This document shows positions 24,401 to 36,600 of a DNA stretch of 64,000 bases, piece after piece; positions within the stretch are counted from its first letter, which is position 1, and each line of letters begins with the position of its first letter. Source of the DNA: Rhizophagus clarus (lineage: Eukaryota > Glomeromycota > Glomeromycetes > Glomerales > Glomeraceae). The translations under genes were made by a program, and so were the position numbers. Below the pieces are notes generated by a model, which was not told the DNA's origin, ran no database searches, and saw only the letters and a program-made list of their open reading frames with translations. The stretch is from assembly GCA_015698045.1 (NCBI GenBank), contig BLAL01000213.1, positions 186,001 through 250,000 of the forward strand, in the 5' to 3' direction.

Positions 24401-25159
24401 ATATAAATTAAACCATACATTAAATTAATTAAAAACTAAAATTTTACTGATAAGATAAATTACATTATCCATTGCGTCAAGTTAAAATAATCAGTGACGG
24501 TATTATTAAAACTACTCGATGAAAATGTAATGTAAAGAAATCCTTTCTCGATATTAACATTTTGTTCAACATCAAATTGTTGAGGCATCCATGTATTATT
24601 ATTAGTTGTGTCAACAAGAGAAGGTCCCATTAAAGTCTTACTAAAAATAGTATATATATTTATTAGTTTTATTCGAAAAATAAAAAAAAGGATCAGTTAA
24701 TTCTAACCTGTAAATCTTTCCATTTAAATCAATAAGCATTATGTAATCATTATAAGTGAAAGGATTATTTGCGTCCACAGCTTCAGTATAAGTTACTAAT
24801 ATAAATTTGTTTTCTTTTGTTTCTATGTTATAAAGAACAATAGGGTTAAGTAGTCCAACAGTGGAATTAACGATACAAAAGTTGAAAGATTGTATCCCCA
24901 ATTCTTCCATTGAAAGATCGATTGACGTAATGGTACCATTGGAATAAATTACGCGAAGTGATATGTTTGTTTCATAACAATTTGCAACACTTGAATTGCG
25001 AACTATTTGCAAAACTATCGTATTATCTCCATAATTCAGAATGTTTCCTATTTCAAATCCTGCAGTTTCTCTTTCTGTGTATGTTATAAAATTCGAATTT
25101 ACTGGTAATGTTGCAAATATAATTAACGATAAAAAAATTAATAGATGTTTTAATTTCAT
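21420..25159 (-). CDS. Family A2: secreted/multipass membrane protein
   Basis: All nine exons and splice sites of A1 are conserved and the reading frame appears intact from MKLKHLLIF (25159) to the C-terminal KGKNKKNYDS (stop 21420-21422). Introns are almost identical to A1. Amino-acid changes cluster in the ectodomain: in exon 1, A2 has FEIGNILNYG (as in A3) where A1 has FKIGKILNYG. In exon 3, A2 has YPNMTTSQDPF and SGVYAVY, closer to A3 than to A1. The cytoplasmic acidic/Gln loop in exon 8 is seven residues shorter than in A1. Domain layout is as for A1, including the exon 4 Ig-like domain and a C-terminal membrane module. The molecular role is unknown. Confidence 0.85.
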
Positions 25160-28035
25160 TTTGCAGAAATTATAATAATTTCTCTTCTTTTTTTTTTTTT
25201 TTAAAAAAAAAAAAAGAAAGTTAGGTTTAAATTTAATTTAAGGTTATAAGGGGCAGCGGTGGAGTTGTAAAATCCGTTAAATGATACGGTGCATATATGT
25301 TGATTAATTTTCTTTTTAATTTTTTTTTATTTTTTTTCTTTGTTCTATTTAAAACAATAATAGGACTTATTTATAATGTTTATGTGAATCATTAATAATT
25401 TATCTTTTTTCTTTTTTTTAAAAAAAAAAAGAGATAGATTTAAATTTAAATTTAAATAATTGGTAACAGAACAATGCAATCTTATTAGGTCAGACAAAAA
25501 ATTTTTAGATTCTCGTGACATAAAATTTTAAAAGTGACACGGGCCACCCAGTTTTTTTTACACACATATATTTTTATTTTTATTTATTGAAATATCTATT
25601 TTGAAAGATATTTGGATACTATCAATATAATTGTGATAATTTTTTAGATGATAAACGTCAACTATAAATTCAGAAATGAATATAAAAAATAGATACAATG
25701 AGAATAATAAGCGTGATGATGTAGAAGAAATTTTAAAAAGATAAAGTTGATAATGGATTAACATGTAATAATAATCCAATAGATTTTCTTTTGATTAAGC
25801 GTTTTGATCTATTTTAACAATAACAGGATTTATTTATAATTTTTATGTAAACTATTAATAATCTAAAAAAAAAAAAACTTTTTTAATTTAAGGTTGAAAG
25901 GGGCAGGAGTAACAAATCCATTAAATGATATTATATTAGGAAGGTTTATGCAAATTTAAAGCAACGGAGGAGTTATAAATCCGCTAAATGAATGGAATTG
26001 CATATATGTTTTTTTTTTGTGTTTTGATCAATTCAAATTCAAATCAATAATATAATTGTTAGTAAGTCCGACAAATAATCGGCTATTTTATTGCCATATC
26101 TAATTTTACCCGAAATTTTGGTATCTTTTTTAAAAAAATGATCGTCACTGAAATTTTTTTAGCAAGTTTTATAGTATATTGCATATGTATTGAATAGTGT
26201 TGTATAGTATATTATTATATAGTATAGAACAGGACAGGATAGGACTGTAAGATAAAATTACCATTTAAAATGTCCTATAGCACCTTCTATTCCATGTTAA
26301 ATTTAACCATTAAATTTGCTTCTACAGTTTGTCGGAGTTCAATTTTGTTTTGATCATCAATATTGTACGTTAAAAAATTTTTATTATGCAGGTGGGTAAA
26401 TAAAGTACAATATCCTAAATTTTATTTCTATGTTAATAAATAGTTAATTATTTTTGATTAGTATAACATAATTAAAAATAAATGCACCTGGAACAAGAGA
26501 ACTTTTATTTTTAAATGTAGAACATATATAAAAGTTTACCTATACAAAACAAAAAAAAATTGACTTTTTTGTATAATTCATTTGGTTTCCTTTTGTATAA
26601 TTTTCATTTAGTTTCCTCTTATATAATTCATTTAGTTTTTCGTTTTTTTTTAAACAAACAGTTTATGCATGTCCACATGTTACAAAAGTGATCATCGTAA
26701 TACATCTTATTATGTTGAACTTACTTGGGATTCATTTATTAAAAATGAACTTGCATTTTAACGTGCAAATAATTCAATTTTCTAAGAACATTTTATTGGT
26801 CAATTACAGTACTTTAATATTGTGTTAAAACAATAATGAATGTAAAAAAATCATTCGAAAAAATGATTGAATAACTGATTAAGTTTCAAGAGTTTCATTC
26901 ATGCAACATTGTGCCAAGTCTGACAAAACCTGATAAAGAAATTATCTGGGGGTTCAGATTTCAGATACGGATAACTCTTAAAACATTTCAGTAAATAAAT
27001 CGTATAAATTCTTAGAAAATATAAAAGCACTCTTTGTTTTCATCATGGAATAGTTATATCATTTTTTTTTAAAAAAAAAAAAACTGATTAATTATGAATA
27101 AATTATTCTTTTTGATTCAAGTTTTCTTATTCCTAATTACTATTTCAGCTGCTTTGCCAGCTGATGATAAATTAGCTAATATATTTTACGAACGAAATAA
27201 TTGTCAATGCGCTACCGCTTTCGCAGATTTCGATTCAAGTCCTTCTTCTGGTCCATTCAGAGGTTTCGTCGCCTTTGGTCAAGATGAAAATGGTAGCACT
27301 ACAATTTTCGGCGCTTTCAATCGAGGTTTTAACCCAAATTGCACTTCCGAATTTTTAATCGTAGATTCACACGGTCATGTCAAATATAATGTTACAAGAG
27401 GGTTGGACGTTCATATAACAAGTGATGGGGGTACAGAAGCTTTCTCTCATAGGTTTAGTAATATCAATCTTAACTGTCATAGTAATGGTATTCTTCTTGG
27501 TGGTCATAGTGCGCGTAGTGGTAATAGAGGCTATAGCGGTGGTTCAAGGTTTAGTGCTAGTAGTGGCGATCATCAGGCTACTAGACCAATTCAAAAGACT
27601 TAATGTAGGTTATTACAGCAATAATAATTTTGCTATAAAACTAAATTTTTTTACAAGATGTAAATAAATATTTTTATTGCGTCATTTTATGATTAGGTGT
27701 TAGTATTTTTTTTTCTTTAAAAAAAAAAGAATTTGTATACAGTAAAGTATTATCAAGAGCCAGATTTAAATTTTCGTTACTAATTATATTGTAGAAGAAT
27801 TTATTCAATCCCTAGAGTATTGTGCTATTGTTTTTTTTTAAAAAAAAAGATAATAAAATAATGATAATTTATTACCTAAGAATTTTCTAATGACTTCATT
27901 AATTATCAAAAAATAAAAAATAAAAAATAAAATTTTTTCACATTATCTGAAGGTACACACATTATCAGTTCATTTGGTAAATCGTTTATTAATTAAAACT
28001 TCACAATAAAGATTTGGCCGAATTTTTATATGAGT
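25160..28035. repeat. Spacer repeat unit U3 (carries the intact secreted gene)
   Basis: It has the same landmarks as the other units: 'GGGGCAGCGGTGGAGTT' at 25250, 'TTAGGTCAGACAAAAA' at 25486, related motifs at 25905 and 25962, 'GAACAGGACAGGATAGGA' at 26227, and the closing 'TTCATTTGGTAAATCG' block at 27970. It separates the divergent starts of family A2 (25159) and the secreted-protein gene (27094), and so probably contains both promoters. Confidence 0.8.
27094..27603 (+). CDS. Small secreted protein (169 aa), only intact member in the window
   Basis: A single open frame starts MNKLFFLIQVFLFLITISAA, a clear signal peptide with probable cleavage after about residue 20. The mature part of roughly 150 residues has four cysteines (NNCQC, NPNC, NLNC) and three N-glycosylation sequons (NGST, NCTS, NVTR). 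A predicted beta-rich core (GFVAFGQDENGSTTIFGAF) precedes a basic Gly/Ser/Arg-rich tail (SARSGNRGYSGGSRF). The ATG follows an A/T run, and homologous starts exist in U1 and U2. I do not recognise the family. A secreted effector, cell-wall or signalling protein is possible. It is transcribed away from family A2 with 1.9 kb between start codons. Three other copies in the window are broken. Confidence 0.75.
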   Translation: MNKLFFLIQVFLFLITISAALPADDKLANIFYERNNCQCATAFADFDSSPSSGPFRGFVAFGQDENGSTTIFGAFNRGFNPNCTSEFLIVDSHGHVKYNVTRGLDVHITSDGGTEAFSHRFSNINLNCHSNGILLGGHSARSGNRGYSGGSRFSASSGDHQATRPIQKT

Positions 28036-28244
28036 AAATTTATGATAAAAATTATATATCGCCTTTATATAAATACGTGATTGCGCATTTAAAAACTGCG
28101 TAAAATAATGAAATTTAAGACGCATAATATATAATACTTAAAAATTATTTTTTTAATATAACTGTAAAGACGAATTGTGTTTTGTTTAATTTAGTTTGGC
28201 ATATAATGTTCTGTTTGATTACAAACAGCTAAATCATATCCATT

Positions 28245-28310
28245 AATTCTAACTTTAATTCTAACTCTAATTTTAACTCTGATTCTAACTCTAATCTAAC
28301 CAGTTCTAAC
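28245..28310. repeat. Short TAATTCTAACTC-type microrepeat
   Basis: Six to eight variants of a 10-12 base unit (TAATTCTAACTC, TAATTTTAACTC, TGATTCTAACTC) run head to tail. It resembles simple slippage DNA, not a telomere (no TTAGGG array). Confidence 0.7.
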
Positions 28311-28339
28311 TTCTCTTTTTTTTCCTTTTAGTAATCGAA

Positions 28340-28920
28340 CGTTAAAAAACGTTTCTTTAAAGTCAAATGAATGAAAAAAAATTAACAATAGCAATTCTCT
28401 TTCCCTTAAAGTTTATGTTTACGAGAAACTTCACATACACCCTTAAGAAAGACGAGAAATAAAAAGTTTCTTTAAAGCCAAATATATAAATACGCATCAC
28501 TCCTTCCTAATTTACCTTTTAAAGTCTGGTTGTATGAAAAACTCGGTATCCCTAAAGAAAAAAAATAAAAATGAAACGTTAAAAAAATTTCTTTAAAGCC
28601 AAACAAAAAAAAAAACTCCTCTATCTACCTTTAAAAGTCTGAGTTGTATAAGAAAATTGATGTCCCTAGAAAACAAGAACTGAAATCGTTAAAGTGTTTT
28701 TTTAAAGTCAAGTAATTAAACACACTTCTCTTCCTCTAATTTGCCCTAAAATTTGTATGATAAACTTGCGTGCCTAGAGGAAATAAACCACTAGAAACGC
28801 TTCTTTAGAGACAAATAAATAAAAAAAAATAAAACCACCTTTCTCTTCCCTTCTAATCTACCTTTCAAAATCCAGTTGGATTAGAAACTATCTCTAGAAA
28901 AGAATAAAACGGTAGAACTA
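28340..28920. repeat. Degenerate tandem array, about 110 bp period, five units
   Basis: The phrase TTTCTTTAAAG (or a close variant) recurs at about 28352, 28467, 28587, 28697 and 28800, spaced 103-120 bases. Each is followed by (G)CCAAAT-A-rich sequence, then a TCT(C)TTCC-TAAT-TACC block, a TTTTAAAGTCTG block, a GTATGA-AAACT block and CCCTAGA. Units are well diverged from each other. No open frame spans the array. Confidence 0.75.
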
Positions 28921-29469
28921 AAAAAAACAAAATTAGCCAATCGAAACTTACGTCAGTTCACTGTAAATCATCAGTCACCTCATATATGATACGCGGAACG
29001 CACAGTCATCGCACAGTCATCGCACCCCTACATATAAATTTACTCTTAATTATATTTATTATTTGTATTTTTATAAATAATAATTTAATTGTATTACAAA
29101 TTGTATTTTAATTGGATTTAATTTTTCTTATTTAAGTCTATAACGAAAAGATTATCGAATTATCAAAGTTTACGAGATTAATGTAGCCAAATAAAAAATT
29201 ATTAAATAATATATATCATCGCACGGCCCAATAGGGTCACGCTGATGTCGTTTAGCCTATATTTTAATAAATTGTCAATAATATTATTATTATACAATAT
29301 TGAACGGTAATAGTTTATTATTGTACAATATTGAATGTGATAATTTATTTGCATACAATATTAAAATGGTCCCAAATTTCACTATTTATCATATCATTAA
29401 TTAGACTTTTGTATAGCATGATCTGCATTAGCCGTACGATAATATAGATATTGCACGTGTGGTGTTTAC
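28921..29469. other. AT-rich spacer with short repeats
   Basis: No gene found. 'TACAATATTGAA' occurs twice (about 29294 and 29330) with a third variant near 29355, and a GC-richer patch 'GGGTCACGCTGATGTCG' lies at 29235. The block may be part of one decayed inverted-repeat element that includes the hairpin at 29470. Confidence 0.4.
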
Positions 29470-29502
29470 ATTGGTTAACGTCACTTCGTGACGTTAACCA
29501 AT
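29470..29502. repeat. Perfect 15 bp hairpin
   Basis: ATTGGTTAACGTCAC is followed by TTC and then its exact reverse complement GTGACGTTAACCAAT. Outside it the pairing resumes imperfectly (ATTGCACGTG...GGTGTT on the left, AACACCGTACAAT on the right), extending the potential stem to about 29450-29525. It could be the centre of a small palindromic element or a cruciform-forming site. Confidence 0.8.
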
Positions 29503-29789
29503 ATTAATACAACACCGTACAATATCCATAAATTATAATAATGAAAAATTTTATCCCCAAGGATTCAACATCATATATGACCTTCATTTGGTACTAATTT
29601 CCCCTTTTAACTAATATTACAATTGGGATTATATAGAAAAGAAAGATACAAACTGACTTTCGCTATAACAACTGTGGAAATTCATAATACCAAACCACAT
29701 TTTATTCGGGAAAAAATAGACATACATGTGTTCACATTTGGTGAAATGCTTTGTATTTATTATTTTTCTATTTTTGTCATTATTGGAAA

Positions 29790-29923
29790 GTCGTTAAAAG
29801 CGGGCCGAAATTATGATTAAGAAATTATGCATGTGACAAATAACATGCGTGTCATATAAATTTTTACAAATCGAATAAAAATGGGTGTGATGATCGCTTT
29901 ATTCTACCCCGCTTTAAACATCC
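29790..29923. mobile_element. Short inverted-repeat element (MITE-like), copy 2
   Basis: The ends 'GTCGTTAAAAGCGGGCCGAA' and 'TTCTACCCCGCTTTAAACA' correspond to those of the element at 5029-5236. Inside the left end the two copies share 'ATTAAGAAATTA' and a GTGACAAATAA-like block. This copy is about 75 bases shorter, through an internal deletion. Confidence 0.65.
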
Positions 29924-30284
29924 TTTAATTTAGAAAATAATTTATTTATCTTGATAAACGATCTACAATTCTAAGATTTGAGGGGAAAACAAGAAATATG
30001 ATTGGTGAATACGAGTAAGGACAGACATGGTATGCAATGAAATAGAGTTCTCTCTCTCTCTTTTTTTTTTTTTTTTTTTATCTACAAGCACAATTTAATT
30101 TTTTCTTTTGAAATTTTTCTTGTATAGTGTAATTACATTTAAAAAGTCACGATTTTATTTGTAACGCTACAAATAAAACACCTTTTATATTACAGTCATA
30201 TGATCACTTTGATTTTCTTTATCTACAGAAATACGGTAAAATAACAGGTAAACTTATTACCTGATTGCTTTCTTAAAATAAAAT

Positions 30285-30985
30285 CATTAATTATTAACGT
30301 TTATTCTATAAAAGGCGAAGTACAAAAGCTGAATTCGGTTTTCTCACGGATGCTATGTTCCGATTTTTTATCAACTATCAAGTTACAATTTTGCCCTATT
30401 TTTCTAACTAAGAAAAAATATATAATTATTATATTATTGTAATCTTGAATGCAACCTCGGTACAGCATAAGATCGTTTAAAATTTGAAAAGTGATGATGC
30501 TGTGAGAATTGGAAAAAAATTAGTATTTGAATATAAACTTACTTTAATTATACATCAAACGTAATCCGATATAGAAACCTGTTTATTTTTTATTTTATCT
30601 ACAAAATACATTGTATAATGTATATGCGTATATGTATATGTATATTGATATTTCAATAAAAATATAAATAAAATGAGAGATAGAACCAAATTAATTTATT
30701 TCCTCTTATCTTACCTGTTACTATAAAATTACAGTATTTAATCATTTAACAATACCAACAATGCACATCATAAATCACGTGCAGAGCTTCACGTGATAAA
30801 TTTTGTCAGATGCAATTTACATTGTGGTTGGTTGTTTGAAGTGGGTATACCTACTCCACCTAGAAGATGGGAGTAAAATTAATAGTAAAAGAAGAATATT
30901 GAAAGAATTAAGTGGAAAATATTATGAAAAAGGAAGGAATGGCAATGGTTACTATGATGAAAATGAAATACATGTTATTAATAAT
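30285..30985. repeat. Dispersed repeat R, copy 2
   Basis: It matches 32185-32930 in order: 'AACGTTTATTCTATAAAA', a CTCACGGATGCT-like block, 'TTTTATCAACTATCAA', 'TTATACATCAAACGT', 'GAAACCTGTTTATTTTTTAT', 'TAAATCACGTG', and a TAGAAG.TGGGA.TAAAATTAAT block. The 62-codon frame within it (30803-30991) is not conserved in the other copy, so no gene is called. Confidence 0.7.
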
Positions 30986-30999
30986 AGATAGTAAAATAT

Positions 31000-32184
31000 G
31001 ATGGATAAAAATACAGGAGATATTAAAGGTTGGAAAGAATATCGGTAAAAGGAATCCATTAAGTGATAGAATAGTAAATATATGATAAGGATAGATAAGG
31101 TATGAGCAGAAAAAATATAATTTATATATTGAATATTTAAATACTAAATATTAAGACGATAGTTCATTAAACAGTAGTTATTTGCTCTTTATTTTTTTAT
31201 TATTTCAAGATCTTTGCCATGCTGTATGACAATCATATGTTCTATTTCTTAATTATTATTGCCGTTACTTATAAATAATTTTAAATTTTGCATCGTCTAC
31301 ATTTAAATATTTGAAATAAAATTCTAGTAATATTCAATTAGTAATATTTATTCAATTAATATAATTAATATCTGATATTTGAATCTCAATAGATCCTTCT
31401 CAAAGTTTTATTGCCGTGTCGATCGTCGGTGACTTCCTCCTCGGGCGCTTCCTTGTAATCTCTCGGGGGTTAGAATCAGTGTACAGTCTCTATCTAGATA
31501 ACTTGCTGCAATTTCTAAAATTATTACTTCTTCCATTCATAAAACTAGTGTTGCAGGCGAAACCTATGAGTTTCGTCGGGGTCGATTGCCAGACTTCCAA
31601 ATTTCCGAAGCCTCCGAAATTTCCAAAACATGCCGATACTTACGAAACTTATCGAAACTAGCGAAACCTATCAAAATTTATTATTGGTTAAACTGTTCTT
31701 AAATCATAAATTTTTGCGGAATATTTTAGAATTAAATTACATAAAATTTAAAACCTTTATTGAATGAAATTTATAACCGATTATATATACTTGTATAAAC
31801 AAATTACATTATTTATATACTGTAGAATGAAATAAAAGGAAAATTTTTTCTTTAGTTATCAAAATTCTGAAATTCACAGGATTACTGGATTGATTACACA
31901 ATAATGTGAAAACTAACTATTGATTTATGGCACGTGATTTTATAGCTCGATTCAATTGGACAATTTTATTGTATCACATGACCAAAGAGGTTTATCCATC
32001 TTTTAAATAAACGCCATCCGTGGGAATATCAAGAAAATAAATCACGAATTTTAACTAGGAGCCGTGAGATAAGTAATAATAATAATACTGTATCATGTAT
32101 AATATTTTTGTTTCGCACGTAACATTGTACAATAAAAATGACACGTCAGACTTAACAACGATTTCCGTTTTCCTAGTATAAATA
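31000..32184. other. Spacer without recognisable genes
   Basis: AT-rich, with one GC-richer patch at about 31400-31670 (phrases CGAAACCTATGAGTTTCGTCG and CCGAAGCCTCCGAAATTTCC) that carries an 81-codon frame of no recognisable character. It may be the edge of a decayed element. No RNA gene or transposon ends were supported. Confidence 0.4.
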
Positions 32185-32930
32185 GATTAATTGTTAACGT
32201 TTATTCTATAAAAGTGATACAGTATATAAAACTGAATTAATTCTTCTCACGAATGCTCTATGTTGATTTTTTTTTTATCAACTATCAAAGTTACAATTTT
32301 GTTCTAAAAAAAAAAATAATAAACTGTTACATAGTACTCACTTTCTTTTATCATGGGATCATCGTATATTTACTATAATTATTATAATTCTTAGTATTGG
32401 CCACAATAAAATATGTAATTGATCATGATTATAATCTTGAAATGCAAAAGACTAAATTTTTTAAAATTTGAGAAGTGGTGAACCTGTCAGTGAGGATTAG
32501 GAAAATTAATCTTTGGATATAAACTTATTTTATTATACATCAAACGTGATACGATATAGAAACCTGTTTATTTTTTATTTTACACGTATCTATAAAACAT
32601 ATTGTATAATGTATACGTGTACTGTATATACTGTATATATGTATACTGGTATTAAAGTGAGAGATAAACCTATTTTAAATAAAATTAACTTATTTCTTTA
32701 CTATTGTTTAATAATAAATTAATTATTAAAAGTCTTGAAAAAATGTTTCACAATATCAACCAATCAACATTAGACGTAATCATAAATCACGTGTCAGAAC
32801 ATGCGTGATTTTTATTATGAAAATTTGACGCAATTATATTAACCTACTTACACTTAGAAGGTGGGAATAAAATTAATGGAAAGAAATAATGGAAATGAAA
32901 TGCCATTTGAAGGAAAAATATTAAAGAATT
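32185..32930. repeat. Dispersed repeat R, copy 3
   Basis: Counterpart of 30285-30985, in the same orientation 1.9 kb downstream. Differences include a short tandem-like GTATACTG stretch near 32620-32650 and several indels. No conserved open frame. Confidence 0.7.
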
Positions 32931-33677
32931 TCGTGGAAAATATTATGGAAAAGGAATACGAGAAAAGGAATAATAAAATGAAATACATTATCGAAAGAAT
33001 ATGGCCATTTTATGGCTAAATTGCTAATACTTGTGGTCTTTTTTATTTATTTCTTTTAATTTCTTTTGCTTCTAGTGCAAATACATTTATTAAAATCTTT
33101 ATGTTAGACTAAAATGAAAGTTGAAACCTGAAATTATTCTTTAGGTAATATACCAACCTCGATTTTTTACTATAATCGAGCTCTACTATATCATATTGCT
33201 ATGAACGCTTATGGATAGTAAAATATGATGCAAAAGTGGAGGATTGTTTGAAGAAAAAAAAAGGATGATAAAGAATGGATAAAAATAAGAAAATTTCGAA
33301 AAATATTATTAAGAATAAAGAAAAAGAAAAGAAAGAAATGAAATTTATTTTTCATAATTTGTCTGAGTACGCGTGGATTTATTCAGATTATAGGATTTAT
33401 TAGACCTGCACAGTTCATAGATTTATTCAAATTGTATAGATTCTAACGTAGAATAGTTTAGCATTTAAATCTAAACACGGAATTGTCAGAATAAAATGGT
33501 TTTAATGTGCTAACATTATCTTTTACGGTATATGTTAAATAAAACAAAAAACTTGATGATGAGCATTATAGTATATGTAAGGTATAAGAAATCACTCGGA
33601 GACTGTAATTGTTGTAATTAATTTTTTATTGATTGTAATAGATATAAGGAAATGACAAATTTAAGAATCATCAGTCT

Positions 33678-36600
33678 TTAATAATTATTTCTTTTTCTCT
33701 TAATTCTCATTAATTTTATAAGGTTTGTAATAAGACCTAGGATTTTTATAACAGTTATTAAAAGAACAAGAGTGGATAAATAACTGAAATCAATCGCTTT
33801 ACTTAAAAAATAAGCCTATTAGTTTTTTTTAAATTAAATTGAATTAGCTCGTTTAGTATTTGATTTAAAAAAAAAAGTGTTACAAAGAAAAAAAAATTAC
33901 ATACCCTAATAGCTAGGTCGGGGATATTTTTAATAAAAATACCAATAATTTCTCCAAGAATAATTCTTTCTTCAAATTCTTCAGATAATTCAACATTAAA
34001 TTTACGTCCACAAAATTGAAAATCAACCATTTTTAGAACCTCAACCTCAGCACCTGCCAGTGATATCAATATTACAAGAATGATTTTATAACTTTTTGAA
34101 TTTTTTAACCATTTTTTGATCGTAATTTTTTCTTTCACTTTATCTTGTTGACCATTTAAATCTTTTTTGTTAAGGAGTTGATTTGAATCTTCTGAATTTT
34201 CTTTTCTTACAAGTTCATTAAGGATAATGTGAACCGCATATCCTAATTTGATAACATATGGAACTGCCACAAAAAAAACACTTGGAAAAATTTATTATTT
34301 TAGCATTTTTTTTTAAAAAAAATTTTAATTTAGTTCAGAAGTTGATATTTACCTTGCATAAAAAATAGGTTTGATATTAATTGCCTCCATCATAGCAAAA
34401 AGAATGTCCAACACAAATGACAAAACATTAAATCCATATAAATAAATTTTGAAGTGGTTGCTCTAAAATTAAGATATATATATATATATATACAAATATT
34501 ATGTAAACATTTGATTTTCAATTAAAATTTAATAATTTTTATTTTACCTTATCCTCATCAATCATCTTTTTCTCAATAATCACCTTCTTACATGAAAATA
34601 AATGTAAAAATTGGATTAAATCGTACATGTCACATTTTATTATATGAAAGAAAGTTTTTATAATATTACTATTTGCATCACTTTTTACATCATTTTTTGC
34701 ATCATAATATATAGAAATGAAGCAAAGTATGGTCAATATCAAAAAGAATGTAACTGATAAAAAGAATTGGAATATATTATCAGGATTCTCATACCATTTG
34801 GCTATTTTACAGTTTCAAAATATTAAATTAAAGAAATAAAAAAGAAAAATTATTTAATTTAGTTAAATTTTCATCTGAAAAAATTAAAAAACGAACACTT
34901 ACTAATAGATACATATCCATAGGTTGATTCTAAATATTTCGAAGAACTTCCAGATGCAAGAACAGTAATGTCTATATTTTGGATCATAGCATTTAAATCT
35001 TTAGTGATTAATTCAGTCCCCCTATCTGATGTTACTTGAGGTTTTTCAATCTTAATGAATAAAAGATATTGGCTTGAGGAACTTTCAGTGTCGATTACAA
35101 ATCTATAATTGGTGGTTATTCGTTTTGATGCAACAACGAGTGCATTGGCCAATTCTTGTGTTAAATTATTAAAAAATTCATTTTGTTGGTTGAAGCTGAG
35201 AGTGTCAAAGTAAAGTGTTCCATTTGTAGTCAATCTAACTTTTCCATAAATGCCATCAAAAAACTGTTTAAATTTACTATCTTGCCCTTTTTCTTCTGGG
35301 ACTGTTTGAAAAAAAATTAATTATATATAATATAATTCAATTTTATGAGTATAATTTTAAATTACTTACGTGTTGTAAAAGACCAAATATTACTAGTTAA
35401 ACCAAGAAGAGGTTCATTGTATAATAGACTCGAAACAAAAGTATTATCAATCGTAACATAATATGTTGAACCAGGATTATTAAATGTACTTTCAATTATA
35501 GTAACATTAACGGTAGTGTTATTAATTGTTGCATAATCTGGGTTTTTTAAACCGTTAACGGTTTGACGTACAATCCCAGGATTAGAACTACCATTATTTT
35601 GAAAAATTGTAATTGCGCCGTCTGATAAAACAATAGGAACCGCATATGTAATTATAAGGAAATAAGATTCATTTGCGATGATATTTTGACCAATGGTCGG
35701 TAATGTATTACTGATAAGTATATTATCATAACCATTATCTAGAGTATTTGTAAAGTTCAAAGAGTTAATAAAAAAAAAAGATAAATAAAAATAAAATTTA
35801 CTATCACCTTACCTTGATAAATTTTAGGCAAATTAGTGGTGATTAAATTCCAATTTTGTCCTACTATTGATTGAACCATTACGAGAGTGTTATTTTTTAA
35901 AACTTCAGTGATTTCACTAGAATCTATCTGGGTAGGATATGGAAGGTTCCATTGAATAAAATTGTCATTTTCATCCAAAACATAACCCCAAGCATCATAT
36001 GGGGATTGATCATCACTTATATTGGTTTGTTGATTAACGTTATAGAAATAACCTCCGAATGGTAATGGCTGAATTAAGAAATCAGGACTGTTAAGTTTAC
36101 TAATACCTATAATTGTGGGCAGTGTGGCTTCTATATGGTTGACATCAAATACAGATCCTCCTGAAAGATAATTAACTTTAATAAAAATAGGAGCTGCATT
36201 TGGATTGGCAGGTTGTATGGTTATCAAACAAATTTGTCCGACTTCCGAGTAAGAGATAATGCACTCAAGGGTGGTAATATCTAATTGCATTATAGTTTCA
36301 TAAAGAATAATTGGGTCTCGTAAAATATTGCTTCCATATCCATAATACACGGCGTAAAGCCCTGACTGTGAAGTATAAGGGTCCTTGGATTTTGTCGTGT
36401 TAGGATAAATAAACATGTAACCTCCATCCACTGTTGAGACTATAGAAGGTGGTACTTGAAGAGCTATAATCGTTGCTGCAACATTGATAAGAGTCCCGTC
36501 TTCATTACTTTATAAAAAGAGGAAGGGAATATAAATTAAACCATATATTAAATTATAATAAAAATTAAATTATAAATTACATTATCCATTGCGTCAAATT

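Larger units (their letters stand above)
19002..25159. repeat. Segmental duplication, copy 2 (partner 9293-15371)
   Basis: Near-identical to the first copy across non-coding flank, family A gene and introns. Small differences include extra bases near 19420, 19985-20020 and 21235 and changed poly-A/T lengths. It ends at the family A2 start codon; beyond it the flanking spacers U2 and U3 are clearly diverged. Confidence 0.9.

Noticed and set aside
27094..27603. Secreted protein as a Cu/Zn superoxide dismutase-like domain
   Set aside because: The core has a vaguely similar strand pattern, but no run of metal-binding His residues of the SOD type and no GFHVH-like motif, so the call is not supported.
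28245..28310. Telomere-like or CRISPR-like repeats
   Set aside because: The units are TAATTCTAACTC variants without TTAGGG arrays, and no regularly spaced direct repeats with unique spacers exist. The fungal context makes CRISPR inapplicable.
31416..31661. 81-codon open frame in the GC-richer patch
   Set aside because: No signal peptide, domain or second copy; composition looks like chance in non-coding DNA.
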